Of a stretch of 64,000 bases of DNA, positions 25,277-35,712 are shown in pieces. Position 1 is the first letter of the stretch. Every line of letters begins with the position of its first letter. A program made the translations under genes and the position numbers. The notes beneath the pieces are model-generated. The model did no database searches. It was not told where the DNA came from and saw only the letters and a list, made by a program, of their open reading frames with translations. Source of the DNA: Actinomycetota bacterium (GTDB lineage Bacteria > Actinomycetota > Acidimicrobiia > Acidimicrobiales > Ilumatobacteraceae); NCBI GenBank assembly GCA_947454105.1, contig CANGIP010000009.1, positions 33,759 to 97,758 on the forward strand. The letters are read 5' to 3'.

Positions 25277-26322
25277 CTGACCCTCAAGATCAACTGCGCC
25301 TGGCGGCGATTTTTGCCGAAAATGTTCGACGCGCTTTGCGTCACCTACCCACTGAAACCGTGGCCGATCTCACCGATGGAATCGAAGCCGATATCGCCTC
25401 TTCACTCTCCGATGGAGCTTCGCTACCTTCAATCGACGAATACACCGCAGACCTTCTGAGGGGTGCAGGTATCGACCCCCCGAAGATTTCAGAATTGGAC
25501 GAAAAGCCCCACTACTTCACGCGAATTTTCTCCTGCATCAAAAATTTGACGTTACGTGTTTTCGAATTTCTCTCACCGCTCGCGCCAGCTTGGTGGCTTT
25601 TCCGGGCTTGGGTCGTCACGCAAGTACTCGGTTGGATGATCTGTGATACCGACTCAATTCGACCGTTCGTTAATCAATGGGGCGAAAATGCTCTTGTCGG
25701 AATTATCGTTTTTGTCTGTGTCGTTGTGTTGTCTGTGAAACTTGGACGTCAAAAAAGATTTGTGGCAGCGACCACAACGGTCAATATCGCACTTCTCATT
25801 TTCGGACTCGTCATCGGTTTTTCTCAACCCATGGCTCACAACATTTACTATCAAGACCCGAATTCCTGGCCGTCAAATCTAACGGTCGCTCCGTTTGACT
25901 GCCAGGCGATTCAACTGCCTTATGTTGTGGGAATGAGTTCAACCGATGCAGTTGAAGTTCTCTACGCAGCAGGGTTTGGTTCGTACTTTGTTGATCAAGA
26001 ATTAATGCAAAGACTGGATTTTGTTCCCAAAACCGTGATTCTCCAGCAGGATCCCACGAGCAGTTATCTGTGCGATGGTTCTGCAGGTCCTGCGCCTGTT
26101 CAACTTGTCGTTGACCTATCGACGACCGCATCGACGACATCGAGTATCGCAACCTCGACAACGACACGGCCAGTCGTCAGTAGCACTACGACGACTTTGA
26201 GTACAACAACTGTTCAGACATTGCCACTCGCAACAACCGCCGCGCCTCAATCAAAGACTGTTCCCAAACCGCCGACCACCGTTACAGGCATTTCTACTTC
26301 GATTCCAACAACGGTCCCCTGA
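25273..26322 (+). CDS. HAAS-type membrane protein with external PASTA-like domain
   Basis: The 349-residue protein starts with a HAAS-like helical domain (residues 1-70, HLPTETVADLTDGIEADI) that usually accompanies PadR regulators. Three membrane helices follow: WWLFRAWVVTQVLGWMI, ALVGIIVFVCVVVLSV and TVNIALLIFGLVIGF. An external PASTA-like domain comes next (LPYVVGMSSTDAVEVLYAAGF, VILQQDP). A Thr/Ser/Pro-rich tail of about 75 residues closes the protein. PASTA domains bind peptidoglycan fragments or beta-lactams in kinases and penicillin-binding proteins, so this could be an envelope sensor coupled to PadR. That coupling is inferred from operon structure. A strong terminator follows. Confidence 0.8.
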   Translation: MTDPQDQLRLAAIFAENVRRALRHLPTETVADLTDGIEADIASSLSDGASLPSIDEYTADLLRGAGIDPPKISELDEKPHYFTRIFSCIKNLTLRVFEFLSPLAPAWWLFRAWVVTQVLGWMICDTDSIRPFVNQWGENALVGIIVFVCVVVLSVKLGRQKRFVAATTTVNIALLIFGLVIGFSQPMAHNIYYQDPNSWPSNLTVAPFDCQAIQLPYVVGMSSTDAVEVLYAAGFGSYFVDQELMQRLDFVPKTVILQQDPTSSYLCDGSAGPAPVQLVVDLSTTASTTSSIATSTTTRPVVSSTTTTLSTTTVQTLPLATTAAPQSKTVPKPPTTVTGISTSIPTTVP

Positions 26323-26396
26323 ATCCTGACGAAGCAATCCGCTTGGGTGTTAGAAGTGCCAGTTATGGCACGGTTTCGCGCCCAATGGGGAATAGA

Positions 26397-26436
26397 AAAG
26401 GGGGCCGGTGGATTGCTCCACCGGCCCCCTTCTTGA
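26397..26436. terminator. Strong bidirectional intrinsic terminator
   Basis: A 13-bp GC-rich stem (26400-26412 with 26417-26429) closes a TTGC loop. It is flanked by AAAAG on the left and TTCTT on the right. It lies between the ends of the convergent PASTA protein gene and groEL and can serve both. Confidence 0.9.
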
Positions 26437-26481
26437 TTCGGTTGTACTTGGTTGAAAGTGTGTTGACGGCGAACCGTCAGA

Positions 26482-28134
<1,653 letters not shown>

Positions 28135-28139
28135 TTACC

Positions 28140-28433
28140 TCACTTGCCGACGATGGCAAGAACGTCACGGCTGGTGAGGATCAAGAGATCTTCGCCTTCG
28201 ATTGTGACTTCGGTGCCACCGTACTTCGAGTACAAAACGGTGTCGCCTTCTTTGATCGCGAGGGCGTGATGCTTACCTGCATCGTCGCTCCAGCGGCCAG
28301 GTCCGACGGCAAGGACGGTTCCCTGCTGGGGCTTTTCTTTGGCGGTATCGGGAATGACGAGACCGGAAGCAGTGCGCTCCTCGGCTGCGTTGGGCCGTAC
28401 CACGATGCGGTCATCGAGGGGCTTCAGGTTCAT
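28140..28433 (-). CDS. groES: Co-chaperonin GroES
   Basis: The 97-residue lid of the GroEL ring. It has the usual opening [12 protein letters not shown], the mobile loop [21 protein letters not shown], and the closing [24 protein letters not shown] stands before the ATG. Two CIRCE-like operators lie upstream, so repression by HrcA is expected. Confidence 0.98.
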   Translation of the reverse strand: MNLKPLDDRIVVRPNAAEERTASGLVIPDTAKEKPQQGTVLAVGPGRWSDDAGKHHALAIKEGDTVLYSKYGGTEVTIEGEDLLILTSRDVLAIVGK

Positions 28434-28487
28434 AATTCAAGCCTCCGTGGCTAGATAGTTGTCGGATATAAGTGGCCGATATGAGCG

Positions 28488-28514
28488 TTAGCACTCGTAC
28501 CTGCCGAGTGCCAA
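28488..28514 (-). promoter_or_regulatory. CIRCE operator 1 (HrcA site) of groESL
   Basis: The arms TTAGCACTC and GAGTGCCAA are separated by 9 bp. This matches the CIRCE consensus except for one base in the second arm. It lies just downstream of the predicted -10, where HrcA would block initiation. Confidence 0.9.
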
Positions 28515-28543
28515 GGATAGGGGTGAAAGTGACCAGTTAGCAA
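28514..28543 (-). promoter_or_regulatory. groESL promoter (-35 TTGCTA, 18 bp, -10 TATCCT)
   Basis: Read on the minus strand, TTGCTA and TATCCT are separated by 18 bp. They are embedded between the two CIRCE elements, with operator 2 covering the -35 and operator 1 abutting the -10. The predicted leader is about 75 nt. Confidence 0.6.
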
Positions 28544-28563
28544 CCGCCAACCGCGAGTGCTAA
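28537..28563 (-). promoter_or_regulatory. CIRCE operator 2 (HrcA site) of groESL
   Basis: The arms TTAGCAACC and GAGTGCTAA are separated by 9 bp, with two mismatches in one arm. It overlaps the predicted -35 element. Its start is 49 bp from that of operator 1, and it abuts the maf side of the intergenic region. Confidence 0.8.
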
Positions 28564-28589
28564 CGCCAAATAGCGCCACCCAAACGAGT

Positions 28590-29192
28590 TCAGCGCAAGG
28601 GTGCGCCCAGGGCGGCGCAGATCTCGGTCAGGCGCTCGATCGGCAGCCCAATAATGGCGTTCAATGACCCGTCAACCTGCTCAACGAACTCGGCGGCCCC
28701 TCCCTGTATGGCATAGGCGCCCGCCTTGTCACGGGGTTCACCCGAGTCGACATAGGCGATGATCTCTGGAATGGGCACCGAACGAAAGGTCACCGTGCTC
28801 GAGACCACTTCAACGTGCCCGTCCCAATCGACCCCTCGACAACCTGGCCCAGCCACCGCAACCGCAAAGCCCGTATGCACCTGATGGCTTCGACCCGACA
28901 GCGCAAGCAACATCTTCACAGCCTCCGCATCATCGACTGGCTTGCCAAAAATGACTCCATCGACATCGACGGTTGTATCGGCAGCAATCACGATGGCCCC
29001 CACGTTCACAGCTCCGACAGTCTTCATGACTGCATCTAACTTCGCGGATGCCAAACGTCGCACGTAATCAGCCGGCAACTCACCTTCAAGAACTGACTCA
29101 TCAATATCGGGTGACACCACGCGCGGCTCAACGCCAACACTGCGCAACAATTCAAGTCGGCGCGGCGAACCCGAACCAAGAATGACGGACAT
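28590..29192 (-). CDS. maf: Maf-family nucleotide pyrophosphatase
   Basis: Maf proteins hydrolyse non-canonical or pyrimidine nucleoside triphosphates and are linked to septum formation. The 200-residue protein has the signature SGSPRRLELLRSVG, the conserved PDIDE segment, IAADTTVDVDG and the late block EPRDKAGAYAIQGGA. It follows dusB by 6 nt and sits just upstream of the groES control region. Subfamily (dTTP/UTP or m7GTP type) was not resolved. Confidence 0.93.
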   Translation of the reverse strand: MSVILGSGSPRRLELLRSVGVEPRVVSPDIDESVLEGELPADYVRRLASAKLDAVMKTVGAVNVGAIVIAADTTVDVDGVIFGKPVDDAEAVKMLLALSGRSHQVHTGFAVAVAGPGCRGVDWDGHVEVVSSTVTFRSVPIPEIIAYVDSGEPRDKAGAYAIQGGAAEFVEQVDGSLNAIIGLPIERLTEICAALGAPLR

Positions 29193-29198
29193 GATTCT

Positions 29199-30356
29199 TC
29201 AACCGCCCGAGACGGCCATCACCGAATCATCATCGGGGACAGTCATGTCATCAAGACAACCACGGAATCCTTCGGGCAGTGACACCTTGATTGGTCCACT
29301 GGTTTTGCCACGACGCAAACTCTCGCCACCTTCAACCACAGTCATGTCCGCACCATTGCGTTCGATCATCTCGTCAAGAATTGCATCAAAGGCCGCGATC
29401 GAATCGGCGGTCGCTAAGCGATGACGCACTTCACCACCAACGGGATATCCGGTGAGATACCACGAAACATGTTTACGAAAATCGCGGACGCCTCGTGAAG
29501 TTCCCGAACTGTCATCACCAAAATGCTCGACCAAAGTACGTAGATGACGCTTCATCACGTCAACAACAAAACCCAAAGTACGCGGTGCCTTCACTTCTCG
29601 ACCATTAAAAGCATCGGCCAAATCTTCAAACAACCACGGTCGGCCGAGACAACCACGGCCGATCACCACGCCATCGCAACCTGTTTCATTGACCATGTGT
29701 ATCGCGTCGGCTGCGGTCCAAATATCACCGTTACCTAATACCGGAATTGAGGTCACTGCTTCTTTGAGTGCGGCAATGGTGTCCCAGCGTGCTGTACCGC
29801 TGTAATGCTGTTCGGCAGTTCGAGCATGCAACGCAATTGAAGCAATACCTTCTTCTTCAGCGATACGACCAGTGTTGAGATAGGTAATGAGATCTTCATC
29901 AACTCCGATGCGAAACTTTGCTGTCACCGGAATGCCGTAAGGCTCAGCAGCTTTCACCGCTGCTTTCATAATCGCCCGCAACAAGTTCGGTTTTGCTGGT
30001 ACCGCAGCACCGCCACCTTTGCGAGTCACTTTGGCCACCGGACAACCAAAGTTCATATCAATGTGATCAACGATGTCGTTCTCGCACAGTTTGGTGACCG
30101 CACGCGCCAACATGATCGGGTCGCTTCCGTACAACTGCAAACTGCGCGGTGATTCATCGGGAGCAAATGTCACCATACGTTCGGTTTTGGCACTGCCGTG
30201 CACTAACGCAGTTGCCATCACCATTTCATTCACGTACATCAGGCCCGAAGCAAACTCGCGACAGAGTGTGCGAAACGGCGCATTAGTAACGCCAGCCATC
30301 GGCGCCAACACAATGGGCGAAGCCAATTCAATATTGCCAATCTTTAACGGCTTCAT
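29199..30356 (-). CDS. dusB: tRNA-dihydrouridine synthase (DusB-like)
   Basis: This FMN enzyme reduces uridine to dihydrouridine in tRNA D-loops. The 385-residue protein has LAPMAGVTNAPFRTLCREF at the start, the catalytic cysteine in MNFGCPVAKVTRKGGGAA, and the phosphate-binding NGDIWTA and GVVIGRGCLGRPWLF blocks. The start overlaps the tsaD stop (ATGA). It is slightly longer than most DusB proteins owing to a C-terminal tail of about 50 residues. Confidence 0.93.
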   Translation of the reverse strand: MKPLKIGNIELASPIVLAPMAGVTNAPFRTLCREFASGLMYVNEMVMATALVHGSAKTERMVTFAPDESPRSLQLYGSDPIMLARAVTKLCENDIVDHIDMNFGCPVAKVTRKGGGAAVPAKPNLLRAIMKAAVKAAEPYGIPVTAKFRIGVDEDLITYLNTGRIAEEEGIASIALHARTAEQHYSGTARWDTIAALKEAVTSIPVLGNGDIWTAADAIHMVNETGCDGVVIGRGCLGRPWLFEDLADAFNGREVKAPRTLGFVVDVMKRHLRTLVEHFGDDSSGTSRGVRDFRKHVSWYLTGYPVGGEVRHRLATADSIAAFDAILDEMIERNGADMTVVEGGESLRRGKTSGPIKVSLPEGFRGCLDDMTVPDDDSVMAVSGG

Positions 30357-31408
30357 CGTGACCAGCTCGAATCAATCAATGGCAATCGCAAATTAGGAAA
30401 TCCACCAGAATCAAGTGCCGTTGGGCCATCACTACGCAAGCGATACCAGGCGGCGCTGCCGATCATTGCCGCGTTGTCAGTACACATCGCGCGACTTGGC
30501 AACAATCCTCGTCGTCCATCGGCTGCACACATCTCCGTGAATTTTTCTCGCAACAATGAGTTTGCTGCTACACCGCCGCCCAATACAAGCCCCCTTGCGC
30601 CAACGGCTTCAGCTGCTTTACGAGCTTTATTCAACAACACATCAACGACAGCCCACTGAAAAGACGCTGCCACATCGGCAGTATTGACATTGGGGTTCTT
30701 ACGCACGTAGTTCACTACTGAGGTCTTGAGTCCACTGAAACTGAAATCAAGTCCGTCGTGCAGCATGCCACGCGGGAAATCAATGGCCTGCGCATTGCCG
30801 GTGCGGGCAATCGCATCAATAGCTGGCCCGCCTGGATAACCAAGATCTAAGAAACGCGCGACCTTGTCAAATGCTTCACCGGCTGCATCGTCAATGGTGC
30901 GACCAAGCAATTTATATTCGCCGTGTCCACGCATTTCGATCAGCATCGTGTGGCCGCCGGAAACCAGAAGCACAACGAGTGGTAGTTCTAACGTTGGATC
31001 TTCAAGCAAACCCGCATACAGGTGTGCCTCAAGGTGATTGACGCCGATGTAGGGAATATCCCAGGTAAACGCCAAGGCTTTAGCTGCCGACACGCCAATC
31101 AATAAGGCGCCGATGAGTCCGGGTCCATGGGTTGCGGCCACCGCATCAATACGTGACTCACTAATACCTGCTTCAGAAATAGCTTGCGCAATCACCGGGT
31201 GCAACAAATCAAGATGGGCACGCCCCGCGATTTCCGGGACGACTCCACCGTATTGAGCATGCAAATCAATTTGTGTGCTCACCACGCTGCTCAAGATGTC
31301 GTTACCACCCATCACAATTGAGGCAGCGGTTTCGTCGCAACTTGTTTCAATCGCCAAGATGACTGTTGATTCATTGACAACGATGTTGTTCGATGTGAAA
31401 GCACTCAT
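30353..31408 (-). CDS. tsaD: tRNA t6A threonylcarbamoyltransferase TsaD
   Basis: TsaD transfers the threonylcarbamoyl group to A37 of tRNAs reading ANN codons. The 351-residue protein has the opening ILAIETSCDETAASIV, the metal-binding NHLEAHLYA (HxxxH), the VLLVSGGHTML phosphate loop and GGVAANSLLR. It overlaps rimI upstream and dusB downstream by ATGA. Its partners TsaB and TsaE are encoded in the same operon; TsaC is not in the window. Confidence 0.96.
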   Translation of the reverse strand: MSAFTSNNIVVNESTVILAIETSCDETAASIVMGGNDILSSVVSTQIDLHAQYGGVVPEIAGRAHLDLLHPVIAQAISEAGISESRIDAVAATHGPGLIGALLIGVSAAKALAFTWDIPYIGVNHLEAHLYAGLLEDPTLELPLVVLLVSGGHTMLIEMRGHGEYKLLGRTIDDAAGEAFDKVARFLDLGYPGGPAIDAIARTGNAQAIDFPRGMLHDGLDFSFSGLKTSVVNYVRKNPNVNTADVAASFQWAVVDVLLNKARKAAEAVGARGLVLGGGVAANSLLREKFTEMCAADGRRGLLPSRAMCTDNAAMIGSAAWYRLRSDGPTALDSGGFPNLRLPLIDSSWSR

Positions 31409-31956
31409 GAGGCTGCACTCCCCCGCATGACATTTTCAAGTCGAGTTTGGTAGGCGGCATCTTGAATATCGTGTGCCCACATCACTAACGCGTCTTCGGT
31501 ATTTTCGTAATAGCGCTGGCGAACTCCGGCCGGAGCAAAACCAAAATGCCGATACAACTCTTGGGCTGCCGTATTACTCACTCGCACTTCAAGAGTCAGC
31601 GCCTCAGACTTGTGCACAATTGCTTGTTGTGCAATGTGCGCCATCAACAAGCGGGCAATTCCTTGGCGATGCCGAGTTGGGTCAATGGCAATATTGGTGA
31701 CGTGTGCTTCATCGAGAGCGAACATCAAACCGGCGTAACCCACAACTTGTTCACCATCTTTGGCAACCACGTAATAACGCTCACCACGACGAGCAAGATC
31801 AATCTCACTTGAAAAGACGCCCGATGTCCACGGTTTTGGATACACGCGTTCTTCAATTGCCAAGATTTCACGCACATGACGACGACGCATTGGCTCAATG
31901 GTGATGCCATTGGAGTCGCCACTCGTAGGTTTCAGAAATCGCGACACGATACTCAT
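31405..31956 (-). CDS. rimI: Ribosomal protein alanine acetyltransferase RimI-like
   Basis: The 183-residue GNAT enzyme has the RimI features EPMRRRHVREILAIEERVYPKPW, AHVTNIAIDPTRHRQGIARLL and SNTAAQELYRHFGFAPAGVRQRYY in its acetyl-CoA and substrate regions. In E. coli RimI acetylates S18; in actinobacteria it sits in the tsaB-rimI-tsaD cluster as here. The ATG at 31956 forms an ATGA overlap with the tsaB stop and is preferred over a start ten codons upstream. Confidence 0.92.
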   Translation of the reverse strand: MSIVSRFLKPTSGDSNGITIEPMRRRHVREILAIEERVYPKPWTSGVFSSEIDLARRGERYYVVAKDGEQVVGYAGLMFALDEAHVTNIAIDPTRHRQGIARLLMAHIAQQAIVHKSEALTLEVRVSNTAAQELYRHFGFAPAGVRQRYYENTEDALVMWAHDIQDAAYQTRLENVMRGSAAS

Positions 31957-32660
31957 CGTCCGGCTCCAGAATTGCGAGTTGACCAATTGATCTCGGCATC
32001 AGGCTGGCGCAAATACATTGCTTCAATCTGGTGGGGTTCAACCCAATCCTCTTTGAGTGCTTTGAGATGCGCCAATTCAACTAAGGCTGAAGCACTTGGG
32101 AACGAATACGACGAGCCCGCAAAATCAGTGGCGAATCCTGCAACAATTTCGTCGCGATAGCGCACCGCACCATCACCCACGCACAACGTTTCTTGTCCTC
32201 GTCCTAAAAGGTCTGAAATCAAATCATCAATCGAACCGACTGTCGGATCAAGAACTCGTTGAATGCCAAGTTCGTTCTGGCGATAGAACGCGTAGAAAAC
32301 TTCACCCTTACGCGCATCAATGACTGATGCAATGAGTTGATCGGTACGACGCAATGGATACGCCAAAAGATCAAGGCTCGACATCGCGATCATTGGAACA
32401 TGCAATGCCAGTGCGATGGCCTTGGCCGCAGCGATTCCGACCCGCATACCCGTGAACAACCCTGGGCCAACGTCGACAGCGACAACTGCAACTTCATCAA
32501 TCTTGACATCAGCTTGGCGACAGAGAAATTCAATTGCTGGAGTCAGTGTTTCGGCATGGCGGCGACCGCGAGTGATGTCAATCGAGCCAAGTACCCCATC
32601 ATGGTCGCCAAGCGCAACGCTGACGCGCTCGGTAGCTGTTTCAATTCCGAGTGTGAGCAT
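31953..32660 (-). CDS. tsaB: tRNA t6A biosynthesis protein TsaB
   Basis: TsaB is the non-catalytic ASKHA-fold partner that binds TsaD and TsaE. The 235-residue protein has LGIETATERVSVALGD, the GRRHAETLTPAI segment and VDVGPGLFTGMRVGIAAAKA. It lacks the HxxxH metal site of TsaD. The ATG at 32660 follows the tsaE stop by 4 nt and is preferred over an upstream TTG. Confidence 0.95.
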   Translation of the reverse strand: MLTLGIETATERVSVALGDHDGVLGSIDITRGRRHAETLTPAIEFLCRQADVKIDEVAVVAVDVGPGLFTGMRVGIAAAKAIALALHVPMIAMSSLDLLAYPLRRTDQLIASVIDARKGEVFYAFYRQNELGIQRVLDPTVGSIDDLISDLLGRGQETLCVGDGAVRYRDEIVAGFATDFAGSSYSFPSASALVELAHLKALKEDWVEPHQIEAMYLRQPDAEINWSTRNSGAGR

Positions 32661-32664
32661 GGCC

Positions 32665-33153
32665 TTAGTCCTCAAGCCATAACGTTAAAGCTGTCTTCAA
32701 ACGTTCAAGACGTGATGCCCATTGCGTACCGACACTGTGAATCACAATTGATCGTTCGTCATCGGCATGGTTGGTGTCGTGACGCAGAAATACTTCGAGA
32801 TGATCTCCCAAAAGTTCGGATGCGACATCTCCCCACTCGACAAGCATGACTCCGTCGCCATCAACCATTTCATGAAGAGCGAGATCAGAAACTTCAGACA
32901 TTTTGTCGAGACGATAAAGGTCGGCATGGTGCAATGTCACGCGACCGGTGTCGTAGGTGTGCACCAATGTGAAGGTCGGGCTCGTGATGGGTTCATCAAC
33001 TCCGAGAGCTTCGCCAAACCCTTGAGCGAAAGCGGTTTTGCCGGCACCCATTTCGCCAGCCAAAACAATGATGTCACTCGTACGACTCAATTGGGCAATG
33101 GCCGCAGCGACACCATGGGTGTCAGCAATCGACTGAACCAAGAGCGAAATCAC
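32665..33153 (-). CDS. tsaE: tRNA t6A biosynthesis ATPase TsaE
   Basis: The 162-residue P-loop ATPase activates the TsaBD complex. Walker A is GEMGAGKTAF, followed by the conserved SPTFTLVHTY. HHADLYRL and MLVEWGDV mark the Walker B region. The C-terminal 20 residues are extra relative to the short E. coli form. The GTG start follows alr by 9 nt. Confidence 0.95.
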   Translation of the reverse strand: MISLLVQSIADTHGVAAAIAQLSRTSDIIVLAGEMGAGKTAFAQGFGEALGVDEPITSPTFTLVHTYDTGRVTLHHADLYRLDKMSEVSDLALHEMVDGDGVMLVEWGDVASELLGDHLEVFLRHDTNHADDERSIVIHSVGTQWASRLERLKTALTLWLED

Positions 33154-33162
33154 CCCGAAAGC

Positions 33163-34284
33163 CTAACGGTAGTGACGCGGGAGACGGTTCGAGAGGCCAC
33201 AAACGATTTCGTAACCAATCGTGTCCAGTCGACTTCCCCATTCATTGGCCGAGATTGACTCAGAGTCTTGTGTACCGATCAGTACAACTTCATCACCAAT
33301 CGCCACGGACTGATCGCCCACATCAACCATCAACTGATCCATCGTGACCACGCCGACGATCGGACAGCGTCGTCCGCCAATCAACACTTCTCCACCAACT
33401 GCCGACAATCGTCGCGGCACGCCATCGGCATAACCCAGCGGCACAGTTGCCACTGTCGTGGCTTTTTCAAAATGGTGACGCTGACCGTAAGAAACGCCCT
33501 CACCGGCAGCAACTTTTTTCACATAGGTAATGCGAGCCTTCAACGACAATGCTGGACGCAGTTCGGAACACATGTTTTCAATCGTGATGTCTGGAGCAAT
33601 TCCGTACAAAGCAATTCCAACTCGCACCATGTCGCGGTGCGATTGGTCACGAGTGATTGTTCCTGCCGAGTTTGCGATATGAATCCAGCCCGTTTCTACT
33701 CCGGCATTCTTCAAAGCAGAGAGAGTCGCATCAAACTTTGAAATTTGCCGATCAGTGAAATCACTTACAAGATCATCCGCACTCGCGAGGTGTGTGAAGA
33801 CTCCACCCAAGACAAGTTCAGGAGACCGAGCCATGATGCGCCCACCCAACTCAACTGCATCGCTCGGTTTGCATCCGACCCGATTCATACCCGTGTCAAT
33901 CTTGAGATGTACTTCTTGGCCCACAACGTTGCGAAGTCGCGCTTCATGTTCTAGCGCATCAATAAACGAAACCGAATATGCCGTTGCAATCAGACCATGG
34001 GCAACGATGTCGCCTACCTGATCGAGGGGTTGTTCTGACAACACAAGAATCGGACTTTCAATTCCGGCGCGACGCAGTTCGATTCCTTCCTGCACCAACG
34101 CAACACACAATCCGTGGGCTCCTGCCTCAATCGCAGCTTCGGCAACTTGAACAGCACCATGGCCGTAACCATTGGCTTTTACGACGGCCATCACTTTGGC
34201 ATCGCCGACCAATGAGCACAAATAGCCAACGTTGTGGCGAACTGCATCCAGATCAATATCAATCCAAGCTGCTCGAGCGCCCAT
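33163..34284 (-). CDS. alr: Alanine racemase
   Basis: Alr makes D-alanine for peptidoglycan with pyridoxal phosphate. The 373-residue protein has the PLP lysine motif VMAVVKANGYGHGAVQVA, KIDTGMNRVG, and the C-terminal catalytic tyrosine region GVSYGQRHHFEKATTVATVPLGYADG. It lies directly behind nnr (2 nt gap) and ahead of tsaE, as in other actinobacteria. Confidence 0.96.
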   Translation of the reverse strand: MGARAAWIDIDLDAVRHNVGYLCSLVGDAKVMAVVKANGYGHGAVQVAEAAIEAGAHGLCVALVQEGIELRRAGIESPILVLSEQPLDQVGDIVAHGLIATAYSVSFIDALEHEARLRNVVGQEVHLKIDTGMNRVGCKPSDAVELGGRIMARSPELVLGGVFTHLASADDLVSDFTDRQISKFDATLSALKNAGVETGWIHIANSAGTITRDQSHRDMVRVGIALYGIAPDITIENMCSELRPALSLKARITYVKKVAAGEGVSYGQRHHFEKATTVATVPLGYADGVPRRLSAVGGEVLIGGRRCPIVGVVTMDQLMVDVGDQSVAIGDEVVLIGTQDSESISANEWGSRLDTIGYEIVCGLSNRLPRHYR

Positions 34285-34286
34285 CT

Positions 34287-35684
34287 TCAGTCCTGAGAAC
34301 CAACATGTCGCATGTGCGACAAAGCCAACGGAATGAGGTCTACCAAATCTGAGGCAATCAAACCTTCATTGGCTTCAAACAACGATGCGGCGTATCCATG
34401 GATCCAGGCTCCACTTGCCGCTGCGTGGAATGGGTCTACCCCTTGAGCCAACAACGCTCCGATGATTCCAGCCAAAACATCGCCAGTTCCGGCAGTCGCC
34501 AAACGCTGATCGCCATTTGCCACCATCAATACTTCACCCGAAGGTTCGGCAACAATTGTTGTTGTCCCCTTTAATAGGCAAACGCAATTCGTATCACTGG
34601 CCAAACGACGAGCACTTGTAATGCGATCATACGACGGCGCATAACCGAGAAGAGTTGTGTACTCGCCATCGTGTGGAGTCAACACCGTTCCGGCCGCACG
34701 AGCACGAACTATGTCACGTGCACCTTCACCGCCCCAAGCAACAGCAAATAAGCCGTCACCGTCGATGACCATCGGAATATGGGCACCAGCAATGACGCGA
34801 CGCGCTTCGCTCACAGTTCCTTCATCGCGGCCAAGCCCTGGTCCGATGACCATGGCCTTGAAACGTGAGAGGTCATCAAGTACTTCATGTGACCAACCCA
34901 AGGCTGGCAACGCGCGACGCACAATTTCAGTTGAGGTGCTGCGGTCGCTCACGATGCCCGGTGATGCAACATGCACAATGCCAGCACCGGCGCGCATTGC
35001 CGAAGCACTACACAAATTGGCGGCACCCATCATTCCTGAACTTCCAGCAACTGCGTACAACGCCGCTTTCCATTTGTGCGAATCAAATGGTCGTTGTGGA
35101 ACCCATTGTGAAACATCACCGCGTTCGACTTCGTTGATATCAACGTTGCCCATTCCGAGGTTGATACCGATATCAACAAGTTCAACTTCACCGCACAAGG
35201 CTCGCCCCGCACCTAACAACAAACCAGGCTTCAAGGCCACAAAGGTGACGGTGCGAGTCGCCTGCCATGTATCGGGTGCCGCGAGACCAGTCAGGCCATC
35301 AATACCGCTCGGAATATCAACTGCTAAAACCGGAACGCCTTTGGTCGAAGGCGGACTCCAGTCACCGCGAAAACCAGTACCGAAGGCTGCATCAATAATG
35401 AGATCACTCACGGGTAAACGTAAAGGCATGTGCTCGGCATCAATGACATGCACGCGTACACCTTGATCGGCAAGTAAGCGAGCCGTGACGCGCCCATCAG
35501 CACCATTATTTCCTTTACCAGTAATCACGACGACGGTGCGTCCGTATAGGCCACCCATCATTCGTTTGGCAGCGCGTGCCACAGCAGCACCGGCACGACC
35601 AATCAAAATCTCAATAGGAGTTCCGGCAGTGATCGCCTCAGTATCCAAAACGCGCATCTGTTTCGGGGTGAGCACGGGGCGCAT
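34287..35684 (-). CDS. nnr: Bifunctional NAD(P)H-hydrate epimerase/dehydratase
   Basis: The enzyme repairs hydrated NADH and NADPH. The N-terminal YjeF_N epimerase domain shows GRTVVVITGKGNNGADGRVTAR. The C-terminal ADP-dependent dehydratase domain shows VIGPGLGRDEG, VIDGDGLF, VLTPHDGEYTTLLG and the ATP-binding ATAGTGDVLAGIIGAL. Length from ATG 35684 is 465 residues. That start is preferred over one 17 codons upstream because RPVLTPKQMRVLD is the usual opening and TACGAT lies 6 nt upstream. Confidence 0.93.
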   Translation of the reverse strand: MRPVLTPKQMRVLDTEAITAGTPIEILIGRAGAAVARAAKRMMGGLYGRTVVVITGKGNNGADGRVTARLLADQGVRVHVIDAEHMPLRLPVSDLIIDAAFGTGFRGDWSPPSTKGVPVLAVDIPSGIDGLTGLAAPDTWQATRTVTFVALKPGLLLGAGRALCGEVELVDIGINLGMGNVDINEVERGDVSQWVPQRPFDSHKWKAALYAVAGSSGMMGAANLCSASAMRAGAGIVHVASPGIVSDRSTSTEIVRRALPALGWSHEVLDDLSRFKAMVIGPGLGRDEGTVSEARRVIAGAHIPMVIDGDGLFAVAWGGEGARDIVRARAAGTVLTPHDGEYTTLLGYAPSYDRITSARRLASDTNCVCLLKGTTTIVAEPSGEVLMVANGDQRLATAGTGDVLAGIIGALLAQGVDPFHAAASGAWIHGYAASLFEANEGLIASDLVDLIPLALSHMRHVGSQD

Positions 35685-35690
35685 AACTAG

Positions 35691-35696
35691 ATCGTA
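35691..35696 (-). promoter_or_regulatory. Probable -10 of nnr (leaderless)
   Basis: TACGAT is followed by 6 nt and then the ATG of nnr on the minus strand. It lies in the short gap after acpS and could provide an internal promoter for nnr-alr-tsaE. Confidence 0.4.
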
Positions 35697-35712
35697 TGCC
35701 GTACAGACGGGT

